This document shows positions 23,408 to 31,196 of a stretch of DNA of 64,000 bases, piece after piece; the first letter of the stretch is position 1, and every line of letters begins with the position of its first letter. A program made the position numbers and the translations under genes. Where the stretch lies: the NCBI GenBank assembly GCA_949295915.1, contig CASFNB010000010.1:1-64000 (forward strand), written 5' to 3'. The DNA comes from an uncultured Pseudomonadota bacterium (GTDB taxonomy: Bacteria > Pseudomonadota > Alphaproteobacteria > RF32 > CAG-239). The notes under the pieces are model-generated. The model did no database searches. It worked only from the letters and a program-made list of their open reading frames with translations, and was not told where the DNA came from.

Positions 23408-24332
23408 CCTTTTTATGTTTCTTTGTTCCGATGACTTTAATACATTTATCTGTATCTCTTAAACATAGATAACTTCTTGTTTCCTCATTTATATACGGAA
23501 CAAGTTTTATATCATTTTGATAAAGTATCTCTCGCTCTTCTTTGCTTAATAGTGAAGAAGGCATATCCTCTGATGCTAATTCTTTTCTATCTACATCTGG
23601 TTTTATATATTTTGTAATATTGATTTCTGGATTATCTGACAACCCATTTTTTATAATACATTCAAAGGTTTTGATAGGATTACACATATAAAACGGAAAA
23701 TTGTCTGGGAACAGATTTTTAGGAGCAGGATTTTTATTAGGGTCTTTCTTTTTATGCTCTTTGAATATATAGTTATAATAATTTTCCATAAGGGTTCTAA
23801 AATTAGAACATCTATCAGATTTTACCCATATTTCAAATGCTCTAATTCTCATTGTGTCAAAATCTTGTTCCTCAAAATTAGGATAATCCGTGACAATAAA
23901 GATAAAGCGTGGTGTTTCCTTTAATAACATTCTTAATTCATCATCACTACGGATTCCTATGAGCCATTTTGAATCATTATTGCGTTGAATATTAGACGAG
24001 CCACAATAAGGACAGGTTTTATCAGACCTTAAAACTGTTTTTTTACAATCTTTACATTTATCAGATTGGTCTATTTTACTACATCCTTTGACTTCTGTTC
24101 CATCAACAATATCATCTCCTCTTGCTCCTGTAGCTGTTCCTTTCATTCCACAAATAAGTGAAGCAAGATGTTGTGCTGGATAACCAATTTTAAGATTAGG
24201 TGTTTGATTTGTAATTTTAGACCAATAATGTGCCTTTCTTCTTGGTTCAATAATCATATCTTTAATAAATTGTGTAATTTTTTCTATGTTATTATTAATA
24301 GAAATTAAATCAGAATTAGGTTTCATACACAT
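23394..24332 (-). CDS. Type II restriction endonuclease, MamI-like
   Basis: 312 residues. A segment starting IGYPAQHLASLICGMKGT and continuing TGARGDDIVDGTEVKGCSKID carries the D...ExK-type catalytic residues (DDIVDGTEVK). A zinc ribbon follows (CKDCKKT...CPYCGSSN). DSKWLIGIRSDDEL, then FYMCNPIKTFECIIKNGL, agrees with my memory of the MamI endonuclease family, which cleaves GATNNNNATC; specificity here is unproven. It starts two bases after the controller gene's stop, with AGGAG inside that gene's end. Confidence 0.72.
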   Translation of the reverse strand: MCMKPNSDLISINNNIEKITQFIKDMIIEPRRKAHYWSKITNQTPNLKIGYPAQHLASLICGMKGTATGARGDDIVDGTEVKGCSKIDQSDKCKDCKKTVLRSDKTCPYCGSSNIQRNNDSKWLIGIRSDDELRMLLKETPRFIFIVTDYPNFEEQDFDTMRIRAFEIWVKSDRCSNFRTLMENYYNYIFKEHKKKDPNKNPAPKNLFPDNFPFYMCNPIKTFECIIKNGLSDNPEINITKYIKPDVDRKELASEDMPSSLLSKEEREILYQNDIKLVPYINEETRSYLCLRDTDKCIKVIGTKKHKKATTI

Positions 24333-24334
24333 TA

Positions 24335-24556
24335 TTATTCTCCTTTAAAAATATCAGAATCAAAAAATTCTTTTAGTGTAATTCCAAAGGAGACACATAT
24401 TTTATTCAAATTGTTTATGGATATGTTTCTTAAACCTCGTTCAACGCTTGACCAATATGTCCTGTCAAGTTCCACATTAAACGAACATTCTTCTTGTGTT
24501 AATTTCTTTGATTGCCTTATCTCTTTAATTCTTAATCCAACTTGTTTTTGAATCAT
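24335..24556 (-). CDS. R-M controller (C) protein, XRE-type HTH
   Basis: 73 residues, typical for C proteins. A single helix-turn-helix covers GLRIKEIRQSKKLTQEECSF and then LDRTYWSSVERGLRNISINN, with the conserved ERGxRNIS turn. C proteins bind C-boxes upstream of their own gene, activating and then repressing their own transcription and so timing endonuclease production after entry into a new host. Two C-boxes are visible at 24596-24623, and a hairpin covers the ribosome site (24559-24585). It is the first gene of the C-R operon. Confidence 0.88.
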   Translation of the reverse strand: MIQKQVGLRIKEIRQSKKLTQEECSFNVELDRTYWSSVERGLRNISINNLNKICVSFGITLKEFFDSDIFKGE

Positions 24557-24558
24557 TA

Positions 24559-24585
24559 AAACTCTCCCTTAATAGAGGAGAGTTT
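24559..24585 (-). promoter_or_regulatory. Leader hairpin that sequesters the controller-gene ribosome site
   Basis: On the - strand AAACTCTCC, a nine-base loop and GGAGAGTTT form a perfect 9-bp stem ending two bases before the ATG. The right arm contains the only Shine-Dalgarno (GGGAGAG, starting in the loop), so translation should depend on opening the hairpin or on a shorter leader. Confidence 0.6.
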
Positions 24586-24595
24586 GGACCTTTGT

Positions 24596-24623
24596 AGATT
24601 ATAAGTCTATAGACTTTGAGTCT
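24596..24623 (-). promoter_or_regulatory. Paired C-boxes (operator of the controller protein)
   Basis: AGATTATAAGTCT (24596-24608) and the near-perfect palindrome AGACTTTGAGTCT (24611-24623) are separated by AT. The GACTnnnAGTC pattern in two adjacent copies upstream of the C gene is the canonical controller-protein operator layout. Confidence 0.8.
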
Positions 24624-24640
24624 CATTTTTAAAAGGTGTC

Positions 24641-24669
24641 AAAAAACAACACTTTTCTTTAATTGAGCG
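24641..24669 (-). repeat. Right terminal inverted repeat (29 bp)
   Basis: Exact reverse complement of 22373-22401. It lies between the controller operator and the hsp20 promoter region. Confidence 0.85.
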
Positions 24670-24694
24670 AAATAAAAAAATTTTTTAACAACCT

Positions 24695-24723
24695 CTTGCA
24701 TCGGCAAAATTTATTTCCTACAT
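24695..24723 (+). promoter_or_regulatory. Candidate heat-shock promoter of hsp20
   Basis: CTTGCA (24695-24700), a 16-base spacer and CCTACAT (24717-24723) loosely resemble RpoH promoters (CTTGAA and a C-rich -10). An rpoH gene is present in the window. The match is partial. Confidence 0.35.
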
Positions 24724-24768
24724 CAATATTAGAAGGTTGAATACAAGAACAAATTTTAGGAGAATAAA

Positions 24769-25260
24769 ATGTCTGATTTAATGAATAAAAAAGAAAACAG
24801 TCATAATACTCCGATGCGTTATGGCTATCACAATGATTTGAGCGATTTGGTCAACAATTTTTTTGGCGGGTTGTTAGATTTTCCGCGTGATATGAACCGC
24901 GATTTGAGCAATGTTTCTCGCCAAATGAACCCGAAAGTGGAAGTTGAAGAAAACGAGAATAATGTTGTTGTTTCGGCCGAATTGCCGGGCATTCCGGAAA
25001 ACAGCATTGATTTGGAAGTTTCTTCCGACGGTTATCTGACAATCAGCGGTGAGAAAAAACAAGAAAAGAAAGAAAACAAAAAAGGAAGTTATTTCTCAGA
25101 GTTTTCATATGGTTCATTCAGCAGAACCGTTCCTCTGCCGTGGGATTTGAAGTTTGATGATGCAAATGCCGAATATAAAGACGGTGTATTGAAAGTCATC
25201 TTCCCGAAATCTCAAACCGAACAAGGAAAGAAGAAAAAAATCAACATCAGTCGTAAATAA
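24769..25260 (+). CDS. Small heat-shock protein Hsp20
   Basis: 163 residues. The alpha-crystallin domain spans about 52-155: NPKVEVEENENNVVVSAELPG, then DGYLTISGEKKQE, FSRTVPLPWDL and the strand with YKDGVLKVIFPK. The C-terminal KKKINISRK provides an INI-like anchoring I-x-I. It is an ATP-independent holdase that keeps unfolded proteins soluble for ClpB/DnaK. AGGAG precedes the ATG. The gene sits immediately outside the R-M cassette, whose right end lies about 25 bases upstream of the proposed promoter. Confidence 0.92.
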   Translation: MSDLMNKKENSHNTPMRYGYHNDLSDLVNNFFGGLLDFPRDMNRDLSNVSRQMNPKVEVEENENNVVVSAELPGIPENSIDLEVSSDGYLTISGEKKQEKKENKKGSYFSEFSYGSFSRTVPLPWDLKFDDANAEYKDGVLKVIFPKSQTEQGKKKKINISRK

Positions 25261-25283
25261 GTTTTATAAACTGTAATCGAGAA

Positions 25284-25317
25284 AAAATAACGCAACTTCA
25301 TGCTGCGTTATTTTTTT
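25284..25317. terminator. Bidirectional terminator, hsp20 / polyprenol kinase-like gene
   Basis: AAAATAACGCA (25284-25294) pairs with TGCGTTATTTT (25304-25314), loop nine bases, T-run on both strands. Confidence 0.75.
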
Positions 25318-25930
25318 ATGATAAATATAAAATACAGCCAACTAAAAGAGGGATAGAAAGGTTATCATCGAGCTTAAGTTTGTCTTCAAAAAGCTCGGCA
25401 ATTGTGGCTGCCATGCAAGCAATAATGCTGACATCCCGCACATTGAAAATTGGGTTAAATAAGAGCATGATAAAAAGTGCACTGACAAAGAAGGCGGTGC
25501 AGCCTTCTAAAGATTTTTGCTTGCGGATTTTGCGCGTGCCGAAACATTTACCGATAATGGCGGCGCTGGCATCAGACACAATCATGATAGACAGGGCAAT
25601 AATGCAAATGTTTTTCGGAAAGAGCAAACAGCAGAGAAGAGCCGCTGAAAGCACATAGAAGGCCCCCGATAAGGTAAAATGGCTATGCTTGAGCTCTTTG
25701 AGGCGCATAGTTTGGCTGAAAAGTTTTCCGAACAAGCGCCGAAACCACGGATATTTTTTATAATTGGCATATTCTGCCGCAAAATCTAAAACCAGCAAGG
25801 CAAATAAAAGAGCCACAACAATGTGCATCGGAATAAAAAAGATAAAACACGGAATCCACAAAGAGCTCAAATGCACCGATTTACGATAAAACTCTTTTTT
25901 GATGGATTTTTGTTCAAATAAAGACCACAT
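25316..25930 (-). CDS. Phytol/dolichol kinase-like (COG0170) integral membrane protein
   Basis: 204 residues with about six membrane helices. KSIKKEFYRKSVHLSSLWIP at the start matches the RKxxHxxxG-type beginning of the phosphatidate cytidylyltransferase/dolichol kinase superfamily. SDASAAIIGKCFGTRKIRKQ then SLEGCTAFF is the family signature (SDxxAxxxGxxxG...KSxEG). It likely phosphorylates a lipid alcohol (polyprenol or diacylglycerol) using CTP or ATP. It begins six bases downstream of the end of the eptA-like gene on the same strand, so it is probably in one envelope-lipid transcript with it. Confidence 0.75.
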   Translation of the reverse strand: MWSLFEQKSIKKEFYRKSVHLSSLWIPCFIFFIPMHIVVALLFALLVLDFAAEYANYKKYPWFRRLFGKLFSQTMRLKELKHSHFTLSGAFYVLSAALLCCLLFPKNICIIALSIMIVSDASAAIIGKCFGTRKIRKQKSLEGCTAFFVSALFIMLLFNPIFNVRDVSIIACMAATIAELFEDKLKLDDNLSIPLLVGCILYLS

Positions 25931-25936
25931 ATCAGG

Positions 25937-27544
25937 CTACCTCCGACAAGAAGATGTAATATCAGATTGCGGTAAATAGGTTTTGGAAGACACATCGGCC
26001 AAACCCAGCAACGTATGGAAAAAATTGTCATGACTGAAAGCTTTTGCGGACGCTTGTTTTTTCAAGCAAGCATAATCAATTTGGGCTTGCTTGGAAGACG
26101 AAAGCCACATCAACATCGGCACTTTGGTTTGATATTCTGGGGCAATGGCGTAGGGGAGACCATGCAGATAAGTGCCGTTTTCACCAAGCGATTCGCCATG
26201 GTCGGAAACATAGATAAGCGAAGCCGACAAGTTCGGATTTGCCTCTGTTTTGAGCAAATCAATGGCTGAAGAAATGATATAGTCGCTATAAAGAATGGTG
26301 TTGTCATAAGTGTTTGTAATAGCTTCTTGCGAGCAGTTTTGAATATCCGTGGTGTCGCAAGTCGGCTTAAAGACATCAAATTCTTTGGGATAACGGCGAT
26401 AATAAGCCGGTCCGTGGCTGCCGATGGTGTGCAAAACCAAAATGGTGTTATCGCTGATTTTTGGGAGCTCTTGCTTGAGATATTGCAATAAAATCTCATC
26501 ATAGCAAAAGCCCTCTTGGCACATGGAAGGTGTTTTGAAAGCAGAGAGGTCAGCTCGGCTCACGCGATTGCATACACCCTTGCAGCCGCTGTCATTTTCT
26601 GCCCAAATTACCTTATATCCGGCTGTTTGTGCCATATCCAAGGCATTTTGCACAAAATCGGCATCATCAGTGTCAAACTCGTCTTTAGAATAAGCAGAAA
26701 ACATGCAAGGCAGAGAAACCGCAGTCAAAGTTCCGCAAGAAGAAACATCGCTAAAATTGACAATATCTTGCTTTTGGAGTTTAGGGTTGGTGTTGTGGAC
26801 ATAGCCGTTGAGTGAAAAATTTTGCGCCCGAGCTGTCTCGCCGATGATAAGCACAATCAGATTCTTTTGGTTTGCAGATTGAAGAACGGGGTTCTCGTCC
26901 AAAATTTGCAATTTGCGAGCGGCCTTAGCTTTTTTCTGATGATAACGAATAACGGCGTAAGGATAATTAAATGTGTTCATCAGCTTGGTGATATCATTAT
27001 GGTTGCGGCCAATGACGGCATATTGTTTGAAGCAGGAAGCCGCAAACAAAGCTAAGATGAGCAAAGCAATCAAAATATTTTTCAGGCGTTGTTTGAGCTC
27101 TTGCTTAAAAGGAGCTTGGATAACCTTGACTTTGGCAATGAGAAAAGCCGGCAGCACGCCGGTTAAAATAAAGGTCAGCCAAAAAGAAACGGAGATATGC
27201 TCAGAGGCTTCGGAAAAGTTGGTTTCGGCAATGTTGCGCACCATATCGGAGTCAATATAAACATTGAAAGCGGCCATATAATAATTGGCAATGCTGGAGC
27301 AAAGGAGCAAAATGATGGTGATGATTCGTCCGATCTTTTTTGTAAAAACAAGGTTAAACAACATAAACAAAGGAATAAATATAAAAAAGATGAGCGAAAG
27401 AGCAAACAAAGCGCTTTTAAAATCCGTGACGTCAAAGTTTTGAAAAACATAGCGCCAGAAAGAAAAATTGAGCACGCTGGAGAAATATACGGATATAATC
27501 AAAATCAGTTTTGGTGAAGATATTTCTCTTTTGCAAAGTGTCAT
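25937..27544 (-). CDS. eptA: Phosphoethanolamine transferase, EptA/PmrC family
   Basis: 535 residues from the ATG at 27544, which has AAGGA upstream. Five N-terminal membrane helices are followed by a periplasmic sulfatase-like domain. Catalytic residues are recognisable: LIIGETARAQNF (metal Glu), CGTLTAVSLPCMF (nucleophilic Thr), HTIGSHGPAYYRRYP, VSDHGESLGE (metal Asp-His) and YLHGLPYAIAP. Paired cysteines (SGCKGVCNR, CQEGFCYDE, CDTTDIQNC) match EptA disulphides. It transfers phosphoethanolamine from phosphatidylethanolamine to lipid A, which lowers surface charge and reduces polymyxin binding. It is divergent from a two-component system that probably controls it. Confidence 0.92.
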   Translation of the reverse strand: MTLCKREISSPKLILIISVYFSSVLNFSFWRYVFQNFDVTDFKSALFALSLIFFIFIPLFMLFNLVFTKKIGRIITIILLLCSSIANYYMAAFNVYIDSDMVRNIAETNFSEASEHISVSFWLTFILTGVLPAFLIAKVKVIQAPFKQELKQRLKNILIALLILALFAASCFKQYAVIGRNHNDITKLMNTFNYPYAVIRYHQKKAKAARKLQILDENPVLQSANQKNLIVLIIGETARAQNFSLNGYVHNTNPKLQKQDIVNFSDVSSCGTLTAVSLPCMFSAYSKDEFDTDDADFVQNALDMAQTAGYKVIWAENDSGCKGVCNRVSRADLSAFKTPSMCQEGFCYDEILLQYLKQELPKISDNTILVLHTIGSHGPAYYRRYPKEFDVFKPTCDTTDIQNCSQEAITNTYDNTILYSDYIISSAIDLLKTEANPNLSASLIYVSDHGESLGENGTYLHGLPYAIAPEYQTKVPMLMWLSSSKQAQIDYACLKKQASAKAFSHDNFFHTLLGLADVSSKTYLPQSDITSSCRR

Positions 27545-27600
27545 TTTATGTCCTTTCAAAAATCGGCACATTACCGAAACTGATTTTTGACATAAAATAT

Positions 27601-27666
27601 CAATCTGAAAACAATCTGAAAAAAAATAACTTTTTTTCTTATCATTTTCAGATTAAATTCAGATTG
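27601..27666. promoter_or_regulatory. Symmetric response-regulator boxes between eptA and the two-component operon
   Basis: CAATCTGAAAA occurs twice in perfect tandem (27601-27611, 27612-27622). Its inverted form occurs twice as TTTTCAGATTA (27645-27655) and AATTCAGATTG (27656-27666). The 11-bp period matches head-to-tail dimer sites of OmpR/PmrA-family regulators. The mirror arrangement could give each divergent promoter its own site. Confidence 0.7.
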
Positions 27667-27705
27667 GAAAGAGATATTATCCTAAAATTAAATAAGGATA
27701 ACATA

Positions 27706-28398
27706 ATGAATATTTTATTGGTAGAAGATGATATAAACTTAGGTCGCGGCATTAAAAACCTGCTTGAGATTAATGGCTATGACGTTGATTGGGCGCATGA
27801 CGGTAAAGAGGCGCTGGAATATATCCAATCAAGCAAACAGCATACCTATGATGTGATTTTGCTGGATTGGATGTTGCCGGAATTGTCGGGTATTGAGGTT
27901 TGCAAAACGATTCGTCATCCGCAAAAAGGCAATTTTCAGGGCGGTGTTATTTTTTTGACAGCCAAATCAGGGCTGGACGATTGTGTGGCAGCTCTTGACA
28001 GCGGTGCTGATGATTATATCACCAAACCCTTTGAAATCAAGGAGCTGATTGCCCGCATCAAAGCCGTTTCGCGCCGCAAGAGCAAACCTTTTGTTGATGA
28101 AATTTATACTTTTGAAGGTGTGACAATCAATTGTTCGCAAAATACGTTGCAAATTGAGGGCAGGGAGGTTGTTTTTTCCAAAACCGAGTTTAAGATATTC
28201 AAAATATTGTTCATCAACCACAACCGCACCATCTTGCGTGAGACATTGTTTGAAAAAGTTTGGCCGGATAATTTGGATATAAGCAACGCCAGTTTGGATT
28301 CTTATATTTATAACATCCGCAAAAAAATCAAACCCTTTGCCGCAAAGCTTGAGCTGCGATTGGTTAAAGGCGTGGGATATTTGTTGGAAATAAAATGA
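27706..28398 (+). CDS. OmpR/PmrA-family response regulator
   Basis: 230 residues from the ATG at 27706 (AAGGA upstream); the longer frame from 27511 lacks a ribosome site. The receiver domain starts MNILLVEDDINLG, with the phospho-acceptor Asp in LLDWMLPELSG, Thr in FLTAKSG and Lys in YITKPFE. The winged-helix output domain ends RLVKGVGYLLEIK. It overlaps the kinase gene by four bases (ATGA). Its position opposite eptA mirrors the PmrA(BasR)-EptA logic, and the boxes at 27601-27666 are its probable targets, including its own promoter. Confidence 0.9.
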   Translation: MNILLVEDDINLGRGIKNLLEINGYDVDWAHDGKEALEYIQSSKQHTYDVILLDWMLPELSGIEVCKTIRHPQKGNFQGGVIFLTAKSGLDDCVAALDSGADDYITKPFEIKELIARIKAVSRRKSKPFVDEIYTFEGVTINCSQNTLQIEGREVVFSKTEFKIFKILFINHNRTILRETLFEKVWPDNLDISNASLDSYIYNIRKKIKPFAAKLELRLVKGVGYLLEIK

Positions 28399-29645
28399 TA
28401 GAAAAAATAAAAAGAAATTTGGTTTGGCGCTATACCTGCATTATCTTGGCGGTTTCCACCTTGGTGTTCATCAGCTGTGACAGTGTTTATCACTATGTGG
28501 TTCAGCATACGTTGGAAGAAAATTTGCTCGACTTTTTGCAAGAAGAAGTCCGCGAAGCAGAAGGTTACAACAGCAGTTTTCATGAAGAAGTGCACAGCTA
28601 TGTTGTTGATTCAAAAATGATACAAACTTTTTCTTATTGGTTACTGAACGGTAAAGTGATTCATGCTGCGCAACCAGATGGTTTGGTCGGCGTTGAATTT
28701 CTGCAAAAAGTCAAAAATTGGCAACATCCGAATATGAAGATTCAACATATTAAAATTAAAGAGGAACATGAAGTATGGAATTTTGCCACGGTGTCGGAAG
28801 ATTTCAACCTTAACGGAAAGCAGGGAAAAGTCATCGTGGCCACAAACCTAACCCCGATTGAAGATTTTTCGGAAAACTATCGCCAATATGGGTTGTTGAT
28901 CTTGCTTTTTATTTGCGTTTTGTCTTATTTTATTGCGCAGAGTTTGGCCAACCGCGCCATCTCGCCGATTGTCAAAATGTATAATAATCAAAAAGAGTTT
29001 GTATCCAATGCCTCGCATGAACTGAAAACCCCGCTGGGTGTTTTGATGGCCTATTCCGAGTTGGTTGAGGCCAAATTTGGCAAAAATGAAGATATCAACG
29101 TGATAAAAGAAGAAATTAAAAATATGTCTGCCTTGATAGAAAATTTGCTGACCTTATCGCGGTTGGACAATCAAAAATCGCAAGAAGAAGCGGTTGATTT
29201 GGATGTGAGCTTTAATGTCAAAGAAATTGTGGCAAAGTTCAATCAGATGAGCGCGGATAGAAAATTTCCGATTACACTCGACGCTGCCAAAAATTTGCAA
29301 GCCAAAATTGCCCCGACAGATTTGCAAAGAGTGATGAATATATTGCTTGAAAATGCGCTGAAATATACGCCCAAAGACAAAAAAATTGCCGTAACGGTTG
29401 AAGAGAAGAATAAAAAGATAAAAATTTTGGTCAAAGATGAAGGCGTGGGAATTAAAGAAAAAGATTTGCCGCATATTTTTGATCGTTTTTATCGGGCCGA
29501 TGCTTCGCATAACCGCAAAGTTGCGGGTTATGGTTTAGGGCTTTCGATTGCCTGGAAAATTGTGGAAAAGTATCACGGTCAAATCAGCGTGACCAGTCAA
29601 GAGGGGCAAGGCTCAAGCTTTAGTGTGGAATTTCCGGCTGCATAG
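28395..29645 (+). CDS. Sensor histidine kinase partner
   Basis: 416 residues. A membrane helix at about 15-32, a periplasmic sensor region of about 120 residues, a second helix at about 165-185, then HAMP-like and HisKA domains with the H-box SNASHELKTPLG. The ATPase domain has NALKYTPKD (N box), DEGVGIKEKD (G1) and GYGLGLSIAWKIVEKYHG (G2). It autophosphorylates on His and passes the phosphate to the overlapping response regulator. The sensor region lacks an obvious acidic metal-binding stretch like PmrB's ExxE that I can point to, so the signal is unknown. Confidence 0.92.
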   Translation: MIEKIKRNLVWRYTCIILAVSTLVFISCDSVYHYVVQHTLEENLLDFLQEEVREAEGYNSSFHEEVHSYVVDSKMIQTFSYWLLNGKVIHAAQPDGLVGVEFLQKVKNWQHPNMKIQHIKIKEEHEVWNFATVSEDFNLNGKQGKVIVATNLTPIEDFSENYRQYGLLILLFICVLSYFIAQSLANRAISPIVKMYNNQKEFVSNASHELKTPLGVLMAYSELVEAKFGKNEDINVIKEEIKNMSALIENLLTLSRLDNQKSQEEAVDLDVSFNVKEIVAKFNQMSADRKFPITLDAAKNLQAKIAPTDLQRVMNILLENALKYTPKDKKIAVTVEEKNKKIKILVKDEGVGIKEKDLPHIFDRFYRADASHNRKVAGYGLGLSIAWKIVEKYHGQISVTSQEGQGSSFSVEFPAA

Positions 29646-29661
29646 AATAAAAGGAAAAACA

Positions 29662-30546
29662 ATGCACGATATTTGGAACCCGTGGCACGGCTGCATCAAA
29701 AAAAGTGAAGGCTGCCAAAATTGCTATATGTATTTTTTGGACAGACAGCGTGAGAAAAACGGCGCACAGATTTATAAGGTAAAAAACAATTTTAACTATC
29801 CTTTGCAAAAGGACAAAGCCAGACACTATAAGGTCAAAAGCGGTGAGCAACTGCGTGTCTGCATGACCTCGGATTTCTTTTTGACTGAAGCGGATGGCTG
29901 GAGGAATGAGGCTTGGAAGATCATCAAACAGCGGTCGGATGTTTCTTTCTTTTTGCTGACTAAGCGGCCCGAGCGTGTGGCGCAATGCCTGCCGCAAGAT
30001 TGGGGCGAGGGCTGGGAAAATGTTTTTTTCAACGTTACGTGCGAGAACCAAAAACGTGCCGATGAAAGGATTCCTTTGTTGTTTGAGCTTCCGTTTAAGC
30101 ATAAGGGCATCATGGTGGCCCCCTTCATTGGGCCGGTCAGCATCAAAAATTATTTGGCCCAAGGCGTGATTGAGCAAGTGGTTTGCGGCGGCGAAAATTA
30201 TGACGGTTCGCGCCCGCTTGATTATGCTTGGGTCAAAAATCTGTATCAAGAATGTGTGGCAGCCGGGGTGACATTTTGTTTTATCGAAACCGGCACCAAT
30301 TTCGTCAAGGACGGCAAAACTTATCATATGCCTGACAAAAGATTGCAAAGCGAAATGGCCTATAAATCGGGCTTGCAATATCAGGGAAAAAGAATAGAAT
30401 TTAAACTGCAAATGCCGCAAGATTTGTTTGGCGAGGGAGAGGTTTATCGCAAACATTTTCGCAACATTTGCCAAACCTGCGGCAGCCGGCTCATCTGCAA
30501 CGGTTGCTCAGATTGCGGTTTATGCCAACAAAAAAAGCGGCCGTAG
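29662..30546 (+). CDS. DUF5131 (phage Gp37/Gp68-like) protein with Cys-rich C-terminus
   Basis: 294 residues from the ATG at 29662 (AAGGA upstream). The N-terminus IWNPWHGCIKKSEGCQNCYM is the DUF5131 signature, with a radical-SAM-like Cys arrangement. RVCMTSDFFLTEADGWRNEAW, FFLLTKRPERV, then NVTCENQKRADERIPLL, VCGGENYDGSRPLDYAWV and CFIETGTNF follow in order. The C-terminal CQTCGSRLICNGCSDCGLC looks like a zinc or Fe-S site. Biochemical function is not established for the family. It lies 16 bases after the kinase gene and probably shares its transcript. Confidence 0.85.
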   Translation: MHDIWNPWHGCIKKSEGCQNCYMYFLDRQREKNGAQIYKVKNNFNYPLQKDKARHYKVKSGEQLRVCMTSDFFLTEADGWRNEAWKIIKQRSDVSFFLLTKRPERVAQCLPQDWGEGWENVFFNVTCENQKRADERIPLLFELPFKHKGIMVAPFIGPVSIKNYLAQGVIEQVVCGGENYDGSRPLDYAWVKNLYQECVAAGVTFCFIETGTNFVKDGKTYHMPDKRLQSEMAYKSGLQYQGKRIEFKLQMPQDLFGEGEVYRKHFRNICQTCGSRLICNGCSDCGLCQQKKRP

Positions 30547-30562
30547 GCAGCCGCTTTTTTTT
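30531..30562. terminator. Bidirectional terminator
   Basis: AAAAAAGCGGC (30531-30541) pairs with GCCGCTTTTTT (30550-30560). It overlaps the end of the DUF5131 gene and serves the convergent lipoprotein gene as well. Confidence 0.75.
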
Positions 30563-30579
30563 ATAAATTTAAGCAAACA

Positions 30580-31035
30580 TTATTGTGCCGGGATAACGCG
30601 AGCTTCTTTTCCGTAAAGCAAGTAGCATTTTTCGCCCGGTGTCATCAACACATCATTTCCCTGAGTGATGGTCATCACATTGCCGTTTTCGGTTTTGACC
30701 ACATATTCATAGCCTTCTTGTTTGGAAAGCCCGCTTTGAGCCGCATCGCCGGCAATACCGCCGACCACGGCGCCGCCCAAGGCACCCAAAATTTTGGTGG
30801 TATCATTACCGCCGACCATGGAGCCGGCCAAACCGCCGGCGCCGGCACCGGCCAACATACCGACATTGTTATCACTTCTGACCACAACCTGGCGCACGCT
30901 CAACACGGTGCACCCCATGGCACGACCGACCTGACGCACACCGGAGGTGGAATAATCATTGGCGCCGATGTTGGAAGTGCAGGCGTTGATGATCAAAGCC
31001 AAAGGCAATACTGCAAGCAAAGCAAATTTTTTCAT
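30580..31035 (-). CDS. SlyB/Pcp-like outer-membrane lipoprotein with glycine zipper
   Basis: 151 residues. The signal peptide MKKFALLAVLPLALIINAC ends in a lipobox (INAC), with Cys 19 as the lipidated residue. A glycine-zipper stretch (GMLAGAGAGGLAGSMVGG, then ILGALGGAVVGGIAGDAA) lies at about 80-120, followed by a beta-rich C-terminus (YEYVVKTENGNVMTITQG, GEKCYLLYGKEARVIP). The architecture is that of SlyB-type lipoproteins, which protect outer-membrane proteins under envelope stress. An antisense frame of similar length on the + strand is a shadow. Confidence 0.88.
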   Translation of the reverse strand: MKKFALLAVLPLALIINACTSNIGANDYSTSGVRQVGRAMGCTVLSVRQVVVRSDNNVGMLAGAGAGGLAGSMVGGNDTTKILGALGGAVVGGIAGDAAQSGLSKQEGYEYVVKTENGNVMTITQGNDVLMTPGEKCYLLYGKEARVIPAQ

Positions 31036-31196
31036 CTGTCAAACTCCTAAAATTTTCAATTATTTTGATTTTATACCCCAAAAGCTAATTGTCAATGCTG
31101 GACAAATAAATTCAACTGATATATATTCTAAAACGCTCTTTACGAGCAAAAAGTTTTAAATTGTAAAAAATTGAGGAAAATAATAAGGAATATACA

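Larger units (their letters stand above)
22373..24669. mobile_element. R-M cassette bounded by perfect 29-bp inverted repeats
   Basis: 22373-22401 (starting CGCTCAATTAAAGAAAAG) is the exact reverse complement of 24641-24669. Outside them AAATAAAA occurs as a direct repeat at 22365-22372 and 24670-24677, compatible with an 8-bp target duplication, though the sequence is of low complexity. Inside are only the methyltransferase, endonuclease and controller genes. No transposase is present, so it would need one in trans, like other passenger cassettes. Confidence 0.65.

Noticed and set aside
25937-27544. Acquired mcr colistin-resistance gene
   Set aside because: The enzyme is EptA/MCR-like in catalysis, but the local two-component system, shared operator and absence of insertion sequences indicate a resident gene.
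30583-31050. 155-codon antisense frame opposite the SlyB-like gene
   Set aside because: The minus-strand protein has a signal peptide, lipobox and glycine zipper, so the plus-strand frame is a shadow.
31036-31196. T-box or amino-acid riboswitch upstream of asnS
   Set aside because: The leader lacks a T-box-like sequence and a terminator/antiterminator pair; the gap is short and AT-rich.
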